Below, piece by piece: positions 14,932 to 23,233 of a DNA stretch of 45,657 nt. Source of the stretch: an uncultured Oscillibacter sp. (lineage in GTDB: Bacteria > Bacillota > Clostridia > Oscillospirales > Oscillospiraceae); assembly GCA_910588175.1 (NCBI GenBank), contig CAJUQQ010000015.1:1-45657 (forward strand), in the 5' to 3' direction. The position numbers and the translations under genes were made by a program. Every line of letters starts with the position of its first letter. Within the stretch, counting starts at the first letter, position 1. The notes below the pieces were generated by a model. It had not been told where the DNA came from and did no database searches. It was given only the letters and a program-made list of their open reading frames with translations.

Positions 14932-17358
14932 ATGGCATTGATTACGACAAAAGAACTGGAAGACGCCCTGTCCGCTAAGCTGATGACCAACTTCGGCAAA
15001 GCCGCCGACGAGGCCACCGAGGGCGATATGATGCGGGCCAGCGCCCTGGTTCTCCGGGACATGATGGCCCTCCGGGAGGTGGAAACCCGGAAAAAAACCC
15101 GCAAAAACCAAAAGAAGCAGGTCCATTATCTGTCCATGGAATTCCTCATGGGCCGGAGCCTGATGAAGAACGCCTACAACCTGGGGCTGCTGCCCCAGCT
15201 GAAAGAGGCGCTGGAGCACCTGGGCTTTAAGGCCGGGGATATCTTTGAGATGGAGCCCGACGCCGCCCTGGGCAACGGCGGCCTGGGCCGTCTGGCCGCC
15301 TGCTATCTGGACTCCATGACCACCCTGGAAATTCCCGCCACCGGCTACTCCATCTGCTATGAGCTGGGTCTTTTCAAGCAGAAAATCGTGGAAGGCCAGC
15401 AGGTGGAGCTCCCCGACCACTGGAAGGATCTGGGCGCGGCCTGGCTGCTGCCCAAGCCCGCCGAGGCTCAGATGGTTTCCTTCGGTGGCTCCGTCCGGGA
15501 ATTCTGGGCCGACGGCCATCTCCACACCGTCAACGAAAACGCCACCACCGTCCAGGCGGTCCCCTATGATATGGAAATCGCCGGTTACGGCACCGACCAC
15601 GTCAACGTCCTTCGCCTGTGGGATCCCCGTCCCACCAAGGCCATCGACATGAACCTCTTCGGTCAGGGCGAATATCTGAAAGCCTCCGAGGAAGAGACCA
15701 TGGCCGAGACCATCGCCAAGGTGCTTTATCCCGAGGACAACCACATTGAGGGCAAGTCCCTCCGCCTCAAGCAGCAGTATTTCTTCGTCTCCGCTACGAT
15801 CCAGTCCATCACCGCCAAGCATTTGGATACTTACGGGACGCTGAAAAACTTCCACGAGAAAAACGTCATCCAGATCAACGACACCCACCCCACCCTGGTC
15901 ATTCCGGAGTTGATGCGCATTCTCATTGACGACACCGGCATGAACTGGGACGACGCCTGGTATATCACCACCCGCTCCGTAGCCTACACGAACCACACGG
16001 TTCTGGCCGAGGCGCTGGAGCGCTGGCCCCAAACCCTGATGGAGCGCCGCCTGCCCCGTATCTGGCAGATCATTCAGGAGATCTCCAACCGCTGGCAGCG
16101 GAAGGTGGAGGACTATTACCACGATCCCGTCAAGACCAAGAAAATGGCCATCATCTGGGACGGCGAGGTCCGCATGGCGAACCTGTGCATTGCCGGCGGC
16201 ATGGCCGTCAACGGGGTATCCGCCCTGCACTCCGACATTCTGCGCAACGACGTGTTCAAGGACGCCTGCACCATGGAGCCCCAAAAGTTCCAGAACGTCA
16301 CCAACGGCATCGACCACCGCCGCTGGCTCAGCGAGATCAACCCCGGTCTGGACAGCCTGATCCGCGACCTGACCGGCGGAGACGCCTATCTCTCCGACGC
16401 CTCTGTCCTCCAAAAGCTGGACGCCTATGCCGATGACAAAACGGTGCTGGACCGTCTGGCGGAGATCAAGCGGAAAAACAAGGAGCTCCTCGCCATCCAC
16501 GCCAAGCGGAGCCGGAAGGTTATTCTGAACCCCGACGCCATCTTCGATGTCCAGTCGAAGCGGCTTCACGAGTACAAGCGGCAGCTTTTGAACGTGTTGC
16601 ACATCATCGCCCTGTATCAGCAGCTCCAGGAGAATCCCAACGCCATCACCCAGCCCCACACCTTCCTCTTCGGCGCGAAGGCGGCGCCCGGCTATCAGGT
16701 GGCAAAGCGGATTATCCGCCTCATCAACTCCCTGTCGGACCAGATTGAGCACGACCCCGTCTGCAAGGATAAATTGCAGGTGGTCTTCCTGGAAAACTAC
16801 CGGGTCTCCCTGGCGGAGGTGCTGATGCCCGCCAGCGAGGTCAGCCAGCAGATTTCCACCGCCGGCAAAGAGGCCAGCGGCACCGGAAACATGAAATTCA
16901 TGATGAACGGCGCCCTGACGGTGGGCACTCTGGACGGCGCGAACGTGGAGATGCACGAGGTGCTGGGCGACGAGAACATGTTCCTCTTCGGCCTTCACGC
17001 CGACGAGGTGGAGGCCATGAAGCGGGAGGGCTACGTGCCCCAGCGCTGGTACAACAAGGATGAGCGCCTCCGCAGAGCCATGGACGCCCTGCGCACCGGC
17101 TTCCGGGATGGCGTGAGTTACGACGATTTGTATCAGCGGCTCCTCCTCGGCATGGGCGGCAGCCCCGCCGACGAGTATTTCCTCCTGGCGGATTTCGCCT
17201 CCTACTGCGAGGCGGAGAAGCGTATGGTGAAGACCTACGCCGATCCCGTCCAGTGGAACCGCATGAGTCTGCACAATATCGCCCGCAGCGGTATCTTTGC
17301 CGCGGACCGGTCCATCGCTCAGTACGCGGACAACATCTGGCACGTACCCCACAAATAA
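14932..17358 (+). CDS. glgP: Glycogen/alpha-glucan phosphorylase
   Basis: Releases glucose-1-phosphate from glycogen with pyridoxal phosphate, GT35 family. The product is about 808 residues, standard for the family. The cofactor lysine is Lys655 in EASGTGNMKFMMNGALT, and the phosphate-site and active-site segments LSMEFLMGRSL, GNGGLGRLAACYLDS and NDTHPTLVIPELMR are all present. The start is uncertain. ATG 14932 is used; a GTG at 14920 would overlap the glgA stop by four bases and add four residues, and neither has an excellent ribosome site (GGAG lies 11 bases before the ATG). It shares the glgA promoter. Placing synthesis and breakdown genes in one transcript implies control at enzyme level. 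Confidence 0.96.
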   Translation: MALITTKELEDALSAKLMTNFGKAADEATEGDMMRASALVLRDMMALREVETRKKTRKNQKKQVHYLSMEFLMGRSLMKNAYNLGLLPQLKEALEHLGFKAGDIFEMEPDAALGNGGLGRLAACYLDSMTTLEIPATGYSICYELGLFKQKIVEGQQVELPDHWKDLGAAWLLPKPAEAQMVSFGGSVREFWADGHLHTVNENATTVQAVPYDMEIAGYGTDHVNVLRLWDPRPTKAIDMNLFGQGEYLKASEEETMAETIAKVLYPEDNHIEGKSLRLKQQYFFVSATIQSITAKHLDTYGTLKNFHEKNVIQINDTHPTLVIPELMRILIDDTGMNWDDAWYITTRSVAYTNHTVLAEALERWPQTLMERRLPRIWQIIQEISNRWQRKVEDYYHDPVKTKKMAIIWDGEVRMANLCIAGGMAVNGVSALHSDILRNDVFKDACTMEPQKFQNVTNGIDHRRWLSEINPGLDSLIRDLTGGDAYLSDASVLQKLDAYADDKTVLDRLAEIKRKNKELLAIHAKRSRKVILNPDAIFDVQSKRLHEYKRQLLNVLHIIALYQQLQENPNAITQPHTFLFGAKAAPGYQVAKRIIRLINSLSDQIEHDPVCKDKLQVVFLENYRVSLAEVLMPASEVSQQISTAGKEASGTGNMKFMMNGALTVGTLDGANVEMHEVLGDENMFLFGLHADEVEAMKREGYVPQRWYNKDERLRRAMDALRTGFRDGVSYDDLYQRLLLGMGGSPADEYFLLADFASYCEAEKRMVKTYADPVQWNRMSLHNIARSGIFAADRSIAQYADNIWHVPHK

Positions 17359-17373
17359 TTCCACCGCAGACAA

Positions 17374-17410
17374 AAGGGACGTATCCAAAACGGATACGTC
17401 CCTTGTTTTT
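17374..17410. terminator. Bidirectional terminator between glgP and thrS
   Basis: 13-bp stem (17374-17386 with 17392-17404, AAGGGACGTATCC), loop AAAAC, then GTTTTT on the plus strand and TTTT on the minus strand. It lies between two convergent genes. Confidence 0.88.
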
Positions 17411-17421
17411 ATACATTTGGT

Positions 17422-19182
17422 TTACATAATTGCCTTTGTGTCAACCTCTTCCCGCAGCTTCGCGGCAAAATCCTCCAGGCTCATCGCTCCCAGATCCTCG
17501 CCGCTGCGGGTGCGGACGGAAACGGTCTTGTTCTCCACGTCCCGGTCGCCCACTACCAGCATATAGGGGATCTTCTCCAGGGTGGTCTCCCGGATTTTTT
17601 TGCCGATCTTCTCATTGCGCAGATCAGTCTCCGCACGGAAGCCCTTCTCATCCAAGGCGGCGGTCAGTTCCTTGGCGTAGCTGTCCGCCCGGTCTGTAAC
17701 GGTCAAAACCTTTACCTGTACAGGGCTCAGCCACAGGGGGAAGGCTCCGGCGAAATGCTCGGTGATAACGCCGATGAACCGCTCGATGGAGCCCAGAACC
17801 ACCCGGTGAATCATAACGGGGCGGTGTTTCTGGCCGTCCTCGCCGGTGTACTCCAGCTCGAAGCGCTCGGGCAGCTGGCTGTCCAGCTGGATGGTGCCGC
17901 ACTGCCAGGTCCGGCCCAGGGAATCGGCCAGATGGAAGTCCAGCTTCGGTCCGTAGAACGCGCCGTCTCCCTCGTTGATAACAAAGTCCTTGCCCATGTC
18001 GGTAATGGCGGCTTTCAAGATGTCCTGGTTCCGCTCCCATTCCTCCACGGTGCCGATGTGGTCCTCCGGCATGGTGGAAAGCTCGATGGTATAGCTGAGG
18101 CCGAAGGTGGAGTAGACCTCGTCAAAGAGGCGCACGGTCTCCTGAATCACGTTCTGCATCTGCTCCCGGGTCATAAAGACGTGGGCGTCGTCCTGGCTGA
18201 AGCAGCGAACCCGGAACAACCCGTGGAGGGCGCCGGAGAGCTCATGCCGGTGAACCAGGCCGATCTCCCCCACCCGCAGAGGCAGCTCCTTATAGGAGTG
18301 GGGCTCGCTGGCGTAGACCAGCATGCCGCCGGGACAGTTCATGGGCTTGACCGCGAAATCCACCTCGTCAATGACGGTGGTGTACATGTTGTTTTTGTAG
18401 TGATCCCAGTGGCCGGAGCGCTCCCACAGCTGGCGGTTGAGCATGATGGGGGTGGAAATTTCCACATAGCCGTACTTCTTGTGAACCTGCCGCCAGTAGT
18501 CCAGCAGGGTGTTTTTCAGCACCATGCCCTTGGGCAGGAAGAAGGGGAATCCGGGGCCCTCGTCCCGGAGCATGAACAATCCCAGTTCCTTGCCCAGCTT
18601 CCGGTGGTCCCGCTTCTTGGCCTCCTCAATTCGCTGAAGGTAGGCGTCCAGCTCGTCCTTTTTGGGGAAGGCGATGCCGTAGATCCGCTGGAGGGTTTCC
18701 CGGTTGGAATCCCCCCGCCAATAGGCGGCGTTGCAGGCGGTGAGCTTAATGGCATTTCCCTTGACACGCCCTGTGGAATCCAGGTGCGGACCGGCGCAGA
18801 GGTCCGTGAACTCTCCCTGCTTGTAAAAGCTGATGGCGGCGTCCTCGGGAAGGTCGTTGATCAGCTCCACCTTAAAGGGTTCGTCCTTTTCCTCCATGAA
18901 CTTCACGGCCTCTGCCCGGGGCAGCTCGAAGCGCTCCAGCTTCAGCTTCTCCTTGCAGATCTTCCGCATTTCGCTCTCAATGTTCTCCATGATCTCAGGC
19001 GTGAAGGGGAAGGGCGAGTCCATGTCGTAGTAGAAGCCCTCGTCGATGGAGGGGCCGATGGCCAGCTTCACCTCCGGGTACAGGCGCTTGACGGCCTGGG
19101 CCAGGATGTGGGAGCAGGTGTGCCAATAGGTTTTGCGGTAGGTCTCGTTCTCAAAGGTATACAGATTGCTTTCTTCACTCAT
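17422..19182 (-). CDS. thrS: Threonine--tRNA ligase lacking a TGS domain
   Basis: Charges tRNA-Thr; class II synthetase. The 586-residue protein starts at MSEESNLYTFENE and enters the editing domain directly (HTCSHILAQAVKRLYP, with the zinc/editing-type His residues). The roughly 60-residue N-terminal TGS domain of the long ThrRS form is missing; a shorter form is also known in Clostridia. The catalytic core is present (MNCPGGMLVY, RHELSGALHGLFRVRCF) and the C-terminal anticodon domain is complete. ATG 19182 has AAGGAGG upstream; an in-frame TTG further out (19236) would run into the T-box terminator. Control is by the T-box leader. Confidence 0.95.
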   Translation of the reverse strand: MSEESNLYTFENETYRKTYWHTCSHILAQAVKRLYPEVKLAIGPSIDEGFYYDMDSPFPFTPEIMENIESEMRKICKEKLKLERFELPRAEAVKFMEEKDEPFKVELINDLPEDAAISFYKQGEFTDLCAGPHLDSTGRVKGNAIKLTACNAAYWRGDSNRETLQRIYGIAFPKKDELDAYLQRIEEAKKRDHRKLGKELGLFMLRDEGPGFPFFLPKGMVLKNTLLDYWRQVHKKYGYVEISTPIMLNRQLWERSGHWDHYKNNMYTTVIDEVDFAVKPMNCPGGMLVYASEPHSYKELPLRVGEIGLVHRHELSGALHGLFRVRCFSQDDAHVFMTREQMQNVIQETVRLFDEVYSTFGLSYTIELSTMPEDHIGTVEEWERNQDILKAAITDMGKDFVINEGDGAFYGPKLDFHLADSLGRTWQCGTIQLDSQLPERFELEYTGEDGQKHRPVMIHRVVLGSIERFIGVITEHFAGAFPLWLSPVQVKVLTVTDRADSYAKELTAALDEKGFRAETDLRNEKIGKKIRETTLEKIPYMLVVGDRDVENKTVSVRTRSGEDLGAMSLEDFAAKLREEVDTKAIM

Positions 19183-19213
19183 GACAAATCCTCCTTGTAT
19201 TAAGGGGCGGGGA

Positions 19214-19456
19214 TGAAAAAATCCCACCCCTGACAAATCATCAGGGGTGAGATACGAAAAACGTATTCCACGGTTCCACCCTGCTTGCGGCCCGTGGGCC
19301 GCCGCTCGTGTCCTCTGTAACGGGAGGACCCGGCCCGGTCATCCCGGGCGGCTCGGGAGTGGTGGAGGCTCCGCATCCGGCGCGGGACGCTCTCAGCGTA
19401 CGCGTCCCTCTCTGGGCGTTTTCAGCGGGTCCGTCTCCGTCATAGCCAATTTAACA
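19214..19456 (-). promoter_or_regulatory. T-box leader of thrS
   Basis: In the minus-strand RNA, the hallmark T-box sequence AGGGTGGAACC (+ strand 19272-19282) is followed by a terminator: stem CACCCCTGA (19249-19241) with its complement (19233-19225) and a run of six T (19221-19216). Upstream, a stem-I-like hairpin with GGGACGC and its complement (about 19405-19375) leads to a candidate specifier ACC (Thr) at 19363-19361 followed by a purine. The leader reads through when uncharged tRNA-Thr is bound. The T-box identity is clear; the exact specifier was assigned by eye. Confidence 0.88.
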
Positions 19457-19461
19457 GAGCC

Positions 19462-19490
19462 ACTATATCACTAGAACGCGGAGTTGTCAA
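19462..19490 (-). promoter_or_regulatory. thrS promoter
   Basis: On the minus strand, TTGACA (19490-19485), 17-base spacer, TATAGT (19467-19462), directly upstream of the T-box leader. Confidence 0.82.
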
Positions 19491-19593
19491 GAGGCCCGGC
19501 GGGGCGGCCTGTTCGCGGTCTCATCGCGGGAAGGGGCCTATGGGTCCCCGCTTCGCAGACTGCTTCTTGTTATCATCGGGAACATCGTTTATA

Positions 19594-19815
19594 CTAAGCC
19601 TGGTTTGAAACATGGCAAAACACCGTCTCAGGTCATCCTTTTCCGCCAGGACTGCGTTGATTGGACTGGAAATCCGTCAGGATTCCCGCGTCCAATCGCC
19701 TTGCCTGACGATTGGATAGCCGTTGGCGGCTCTGCCGCCTTACGGATATCACATGCCCATTGGGTAAAAACTCTGCTCCTATCCGGCATTCCGCCAATTT
19801 TCAAACCAGGCCTAG
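19594..19815. mobile_element. 222-bp inverted-repeat element, MITE-like
   Basis: The ends are near-perfect inverted repeats: CTAAGCCTGGTTTGAAA (19594-19610) and the complement of CTAGGCCTGGTTTGAAA (19799-19815), 16 of 17 matching. The similarity continues weakly inward (TGGCAAAACACCG against TGGCGGAATGCCG). The inside has no credible gene and contains a GGCGGCTCTGCCGCC hairpin. The size, terminal repeats and lack of coding fit a miniature inverted-repeat element. A target duplication is not obvious, and no second copy was seen in this window. Confidence 0.55.
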
Positions 19816-19934
19816 AGAAAGCATGCATTTCACGCGGTTTTCAAATATGCAACCGCTGGTTGCGGAAATTTCAATTACCGTTGATAGCGTGCCGCGGATA
19901 CCTGCGGTATTGTTTTGGCAGGGAGGTAAATCGA

Positions 19935-20390
19935 ATGTTAGCTGAAAAAATTTACACGCTCAGGCGGAAGAACGGACTTTCACAGGAACAGCTCGCGGAA
20001 AAAATCGGCGTCTCAAGACAAGCGATATCCAAATGGGAAGGAGGGTTATCCACTCCGGAATTAGAGAAGCTCAAGGCATTGAGCGAATGTTTTCAAATTA
20101 CCATCGACGAACTGACCGGGAATCAGGCTGTGAGCGCTTCCAGTCCCACGGTAAAGGAGGAAGAAACTTCGGCCCCTCATAAAACGAGAGGACGAAACAC
20201 CGGCATCGGTCTTTGTTTAACAGGCGCCGCCGGTCTCATTCTGTTTGGCCTCTTCCTGATGACGCGCCCGTCTTCTGTCCATCAGCTCAACGAGTCGTCT
20301 GTCATCACCTTGAACGGAAGCGGCATTCTCATGGTCCTATGGATGCTGCTCATGATAGCAGGCGTTCTTCTGATTCTCAAGGGAAACTAA
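19935..20390 (+). CDS. Xre-family regulator with C-terminal membrane segments
   Basis: A 151-residue protein with an N-terminal helix-turn-helix of the Cro/C1 type (LRRKNGLSQEQLAEKIGVSR, QAISKWEGG, residues 8-40). A linker of about 50 residues follows, then two hydrophobic segments (GIGLCLTGAAGLILFGLFLM and GILMVLWMLLMIAGVLLIL). ATG 19935 is chosen because GGGAGG lies eight bases upstream; the frame is open 110 codons further, but that part translates the MITE-like element. The next gene, 18 bases on, is a small membrane protein, so the two may form a membrane-linked regulator pair. The target is unknown. Confidence 0.85.
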   Translation: MLAEKIYTLRRKNGLSQEQLAEKIGVSRQAISKWEGGLSTPELEKLKALSECFQITIDELTGNQAVSASSPTVKEEETSAPHKTRGRNTGIGLCLTGAAGLILFGLFLMTRPSSVHQLNESSVITLNGSGILMVLWMLLMIAGVLLILKGN

Positions 20391-20408
20391 ATTTAGGAGG
20401 TATCCGCG

Positions 20409-20645
20409 ATGAACCATCCCAAGCATCTGGCCCGTCTCTTTGCCGCGCTGGCGTTCGTGCTTTCAAATGTTATGTGCGCCTCCATTGCCTACAACTACTG
20501 CGCCCTGCAATGGGGCGGACGTTACGAGGGCTGGAGCGCCCCGGCAAGCACCGCTTTTTGGCTGTGCGTTCCATATGGGCTTGGAATCATAATATGCGCC
20601 GCTTTGGCCTGGCTTTTCCACCAAAAGCGAAAGACACCGTTATGA
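20409..20645 (+). CDS. Small two-helix membrane protein, unknown function
   Basis: 78 residues beginning MNHPKHLARLFAALAFVL. It has two hydrophobic segments (residues about 8-30 and 48-68) joined by a short loop with Tyr and Trp, and a basic C-terminal end (HQKRKTPL). I do not recognise a family. AGGAGG eight bases before the ATG gives a strong ribosome site. It follows the Xre-membrane regulator by 18 bases and is probably cotranscribed, so it may be the regulator's partner or target. No terminator is evident before the convergent spmB. Confidence 0.75.
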   Translation: MNHPKHLARLFAALAFVLSNVMCASIAYNYCALQWGGRYEGWSAPASTAFWLCVPYGLGIIICAALAWLFHQKRKTPL

Positions 20646-20706
20646 CGCAAACGCCACCCTCCGCCCTCGCGCGGCAGTCCCGGCGAACGGGTCCCTTGCT
20701 GACCGT

Positions 20707-21231
20707 TCAGCCTCCCCTGAAGAACACCCGCACCGCTAGCGCCGCCGCAGCGAATCCCGCCAGATCCGCCGTCAGGGCGGCGGGTACCGTGTGCCGGGTT
20801 TTGGTGATCCCAGCGGAGCCAAAGTAGACGGCAATGGTGTAAAACGTCGTCTCCGTGCTCCCCAGCATCACCGCCGCCACCCGGCCGATATAGCTGTCCG
20901 GTCCGTGGGAGGCCATCAGATCGCTGGCCACCGCCAGGGCCCCGTTCCCGGACACCGGCCGGACCAGCATCAGCGGCGCCGTCTCCGGCGGAATCCCCAA
21001 CAGTTCCAGCACCGGGGCAACCCATCCGGACAGCCACTCCATGGCCCCGGAGGCCCGAAACATGCTCACCGCCGTCAGCAGCCCCACCAGGGCAGGAACG
21101 ATGCGCAGCAGCACCGACAGCCCCTCCTCCGCCCCGTGGGTCAGGGCGGCGTAAACGTCCACCCGCTTCCCAAGCCCATAGACCGCCACTCCCGCCAGCA
21201 GCACCGGGATGACCAGCGAACCAAGATTCAT
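20707..21231 (-). CDS. spmB: Spore maturation protein B
   Basis: A 174-residue membrane protein of the SpmB (nucleoside-recognition Gate) family. With SpmA it is needed for proper dehydration of the spore core. The sequence MNLGSLVIPVLLAGVAVYGL starts the first helix; the family core motifs VSMFRASGAM, RPVSGNGALAVASDLM and MLGSTETTFYTIAVYFGSAGI follow. Its ATG overlaps the spmA stop by four bases (ATGA). A longer in-frame reading exists but has no ribosome site and overlaps spmA. It marks the organism as an endospore former. Confidence 0.93.
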   Translation of the reverse strand: MNLGSLVIPVLLAGVAVYGLGKRVDVYAALTHGAEEGLSVLLRIVPALVGLLTAVSMFRASGAMEWLSGWVAPVLELLGIPPETAPLMLVRPVSGNGALAVASDLMASHGPDSYIGRVAAVMLGSTETTFYTIAVYFGSAGITKTRHTVPAALTADLAGFAAAALAVRVFFRGG

Positions 21232-21809
21232 CGCGCCCTCCCTCCCCTGGACAGCAGCCAGGCCGCCGACAGTCCCGCCGCCACCGACAGCACCGACGCC
21301 AGCCAAACCGCCGGCAGGATGTCAAAGGGAGCGGCACAGCCGGCGGCAGACCGGACGGAGGCAATCGTAGCCGGAATGAGCTGGATGGAGGCGGTATTCA
21401 GCACTACCAGCCGGCACAGCTCATCGCTGGCGGTACCGCCGCAGCCCCGGGCCATCCGCCGGGCGGCCCGGATGCCCAGGGGCGTGGCGGCGTTGCCCAA
21501 ACCCAGAAGGTTGGCGGAGACGTTGGCCGACACCGCCGCCAGGGTCTCCTCATCCCGGCAGGCATTGGGGAGGAGCCGCCGGAGAATGGGCCGGAACAGC
21601 CGCGCCAGTCCCGCCGAGAGGCCGCAGGCATTCATGATTTCCATCACACCGCTCCAGAGGCAGAGAACCCCCGCCATGGAGAGGCTCAATTCCACGGCGG
21701 AGCGGGCGCCGTCCAGGGCCGCGGACGCCACGGCGTCCAGGTTTCCGGACAGCAGTCCAAAGATCAGAGAAAGGGTTACCATCCCTGTCCAGATCCACGC
21801 CACTTCCAT
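21228..21809 (-). CDS. spmA: Spore maturation protein A
   Basis: 193 residues, the SpmA partner of SpmB, in the same Gate-domain family. Seen motifs are WSGVMEIMNACGLSAGLARL near residue 52 and the conserved NVSANLLGLGNAATPLGIRA near residue 95. Four or five hydrophobic segments are visible. AAAGGAGG precedes the ATG. It is the first gene of the spmAB operon; transcription would be sporulation-specific in relatives, but I could not place a sigma-E-type promoter with confidence. It is divergent from the AbrB-like gene, sharing an intergenic region with the palindrome at 21863-21874. Confidence 0.93.
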   Translation of the reverse strand: MEVAWIWTGMVTLSLIFGLLSGNLDAVASAALDGARSAVELSLSMAGVLCLWSGVMEIMNACGLSAGLARLFRPILRRLLPNACRDEETLAAVSANVSANLLGLGNAATPLGIRAARRMARGCGGTASDELCRLVVLNTASIQLIPATIASVRSAAGCAAPFDILPAVWLASVLSVAAGLSAAWLLSRGGRAR

Positions 21810-21862
21810 AATATTCCTCCTTTTTGGGATTTTTTCCGGAAATTGTGAATTTCTTCTTAAAT

Positions 21863-21883
21863 TTTCCTAGGAAAGAATTGACA
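21863..21883 (+). promoter_or_regulatory. Palindrome and -35 box before the AbrB-like gene
   Basis: A perfect 12-bp palindrome TTTCCTAGGAAA (21863-21874) is followed three bases later by TTGACA (21878-21883). The -10 is weak (GATAAG-like near 21900). The palindrome lies between divergent spmA and the regulator gene, where an operator would be expected. The pattern is seen; the role is inferred. Confidence 0.45.
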
Positions 21884-21956
21884 AACTCCGACCCTTTGTG
21901 ATAAGGTTACACCACCTGTTGGAAGACCCTGCGGATATTGGGAAAGGAGGAGAGCT

Positions 21957-22208
21957 ATGAAATCGACTGGCATCGTAAGAAAGGTGGATGAGCTGGGCAG
22001 GATCGTGCTTCCCATTGAGATGCGGCGTACTTTGGACATTGCCGAACGCGACGCATTGGAAATCTATGTGGAAGGTTCGTCCGTTATACTCAAAAAGTAC
22101 AAACCCAGCTGTATTTTCTGCGACACCACCAAGGACATTGCACTCTTCAAGGGCAAGAGTGTGTGTCCAAAATGTATGAGAGAACTGTCCCATATGAACG
22201 CCTCTTGA
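21957..22208 (+). CDS. AbrB/SpoVT-type transition-state regulator with zinc ribbon
   Basis: An 83-residue DNA-binding protein. The swapped-hairpin AbrB domain fills residues 1-50 (MKSTGIVRKVDELGRIVLPI, EMRRTLDI, LEIYVEG). The C-terminal part has two Cys pairs, CIFC and CPKC, spaced 17 residues apart, forming a likely zinc ribbon. This combination is common in Clostridia, where AbrB relatives repress stationary-phase and sporulation genes. AAAGGAGG lies upstream of the ATG. It stands alone and is divergent from spmAB, which fits a link to sporulation timing, though its targets are not known. Confidence 0.93.
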   Translation: MKSTGIVRKVDELGRIVLPIEMRRTLDIAERDALEIYVEGSSVILKKYKPSCIFCDTTKDIALFKGKSVCPKCMRELSHMNAS

Positions 22209-22370
22209 GGCCATCCCACTTGATGCGGAACCGTGCCTGAAATGGCACACGCCACCGGGCATGCGCCGGTAGAAGCCACCAAACCGAACGCATGAAAGCA
22301 ACAGGGACTTGCTCCCCGCCGCGGTGGAAGACGGCGGGGGGGAGTCCCCGTTCCTATGCCCATAAAAAGA
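22209..22370 (+). other. Hairpin-rich non-coding stretch after the AbrB-like gene
   Basis: No gene is visible. Several hairpins follow one another: GTGCC/GGCAC near 22230-22250, CACCGG/CCGGTAG near 22253-22270, and a large one with GGGACTTGCTCCCCGCCG pairing to CGGCGGGGGGAGTCCC near 22304-22358. None has an attached T run except the terminator that follows. It may be an extended 3' untranslated region or a small RNA. Confidence 0.35.
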
Positions 22371-22412
22371 CGCGGAAGCTGCCGGACAGCTTCCGCGTTT
22401 GTTCTTTTTCAG
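22371..22412. terminator. Bidirectional terminator at the end of the his operon
   Basis: 11-bp stem (CGCGGAAGCTG at 22371-22381 with 22387-22397), loop CCGGA, T-rich on both strands (TTTGTTCTTTTT on plus, CTTTTT on minus). It ends the histidine operon and backs the hairpin-rich region after the AbrB-like gene. Confidence 0.85.
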
Positions 22413-23233
22413 AAGTCCAAAGGGCGTTCCTCCCAGCCTTTCCGGGTCAGCAGCACGGAGCGTGCAAAGCCCGCTGCCCGGGCCAGCTCCGCTGCCTGGG
22501 CATAACCATAGACGATGCTCCCGGCGCTGTGGGCGTCGGCGGTGAGGATAATGTTTCCCCCCATGTCCCGCCACGCCCGCAGGAGAAAGAAGTCCGGGTA
22601 AGGGACGCTCCGGTATCCCCGGGACATGGCCCCGGTGTTGACCTCCAGCAGCGTCTCCCCTGGGTCCGCAGCGCGGAGGGCCTCCAGGGCGGCGGAGCGG
22701 CAGCCGGGATCCGCCTCGTCGAAAAAGCGTCCGTCCCTGTTAAACTTGGCAATTAAATCCATGTGCCCCAGGATGGTAGGCTTTCGCTCCGCCATCCGCC
22801 GGACCTCATCGTAATACCGCTCCACCATTCGCCGGGAGCCGCCCTGAAATTCCTCCCGGAGGCACCGTTCCAGGGTCTCCGAGTCCAAATCCACGGCGTA
22901 CCAGCTCCCCGACGGGCCCCGCAGATGGTGGACGCTTCCAATCCAGTAGTCAAAGCCCTCCGCCGTCACGTCGGCACAGTTGTCCAGCTCTATGCCCAGC
23001 AGCACGTCCATCCGTCCGCCGTACGCCTCCTGAAGCCGCAGAACCTCTTCCCGGTAGGCCGTCATGTCCGTTGGAAGCACACAGCCCGCGTCCCACGGCA
23101 TCGGCGTGTGGCTGTGGCCCGAGGCGCCAAAGGAAACCGCCCCGGCCTCGAAGGCCGCCCGGGCCATTTCCACCAGAGTGTCTTTCCCGTCGCACAGGGT
23201 GGAATGGGTATGGACGGAGCAGATGTTTTTCAT
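22409..23233 (-). CDS. hisJ: Histidinol-phosphatase, PHP type
   Basis: Removes phosphate from histidinol phosphate, the eighth step of histidine synthesis. The 274-residue PHP-domain protein shows the metal-binding motifs VHTHSTLCDG at the N-terminus, SGHSHT near residue 39, GIELDN near residue 80, LGHMDL and ADAHS near residue 240. The start overlaps the hisIE stop (ATGA). It is the last gene of the operon and is followed by a terminator. The location makes the histidine role much more likely than another PHP phosphoesterase function. Confidence 0.92.
   Translation of the reverse strand: MKNICSVHTHSTLCDGKDTLVEMARAAFEAGAVSFGASGHSHTPMPWDAGCVLPTDMTAYREEVLRLQEAYGGRMDVLLGIELDNCADVTAEGFDYWIGSVHHLRGPSGSWYAVDLDSETLERCLREEFQGGSRRMVERYYDEVRRMAERKPTILGHMDLIAKFNRDGRFFDEADPGCRSAALEALRAADPGETLLEVNTGAMSRGYRSVPYPDFFLLRAWRDMGGNIILTADAHSAGSIVYGYAQAAELARAAGFARSVLLTRKGWEERPLDF

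Noticed and set aside
14491..17388. 965-codon open frame opposite glgA-glgP on the minus strand
   Set aside because: Pro/Gly/His/Val-rich translation without motifs, opposite two certain enzymes; a by-product of high GC at third codon positions.
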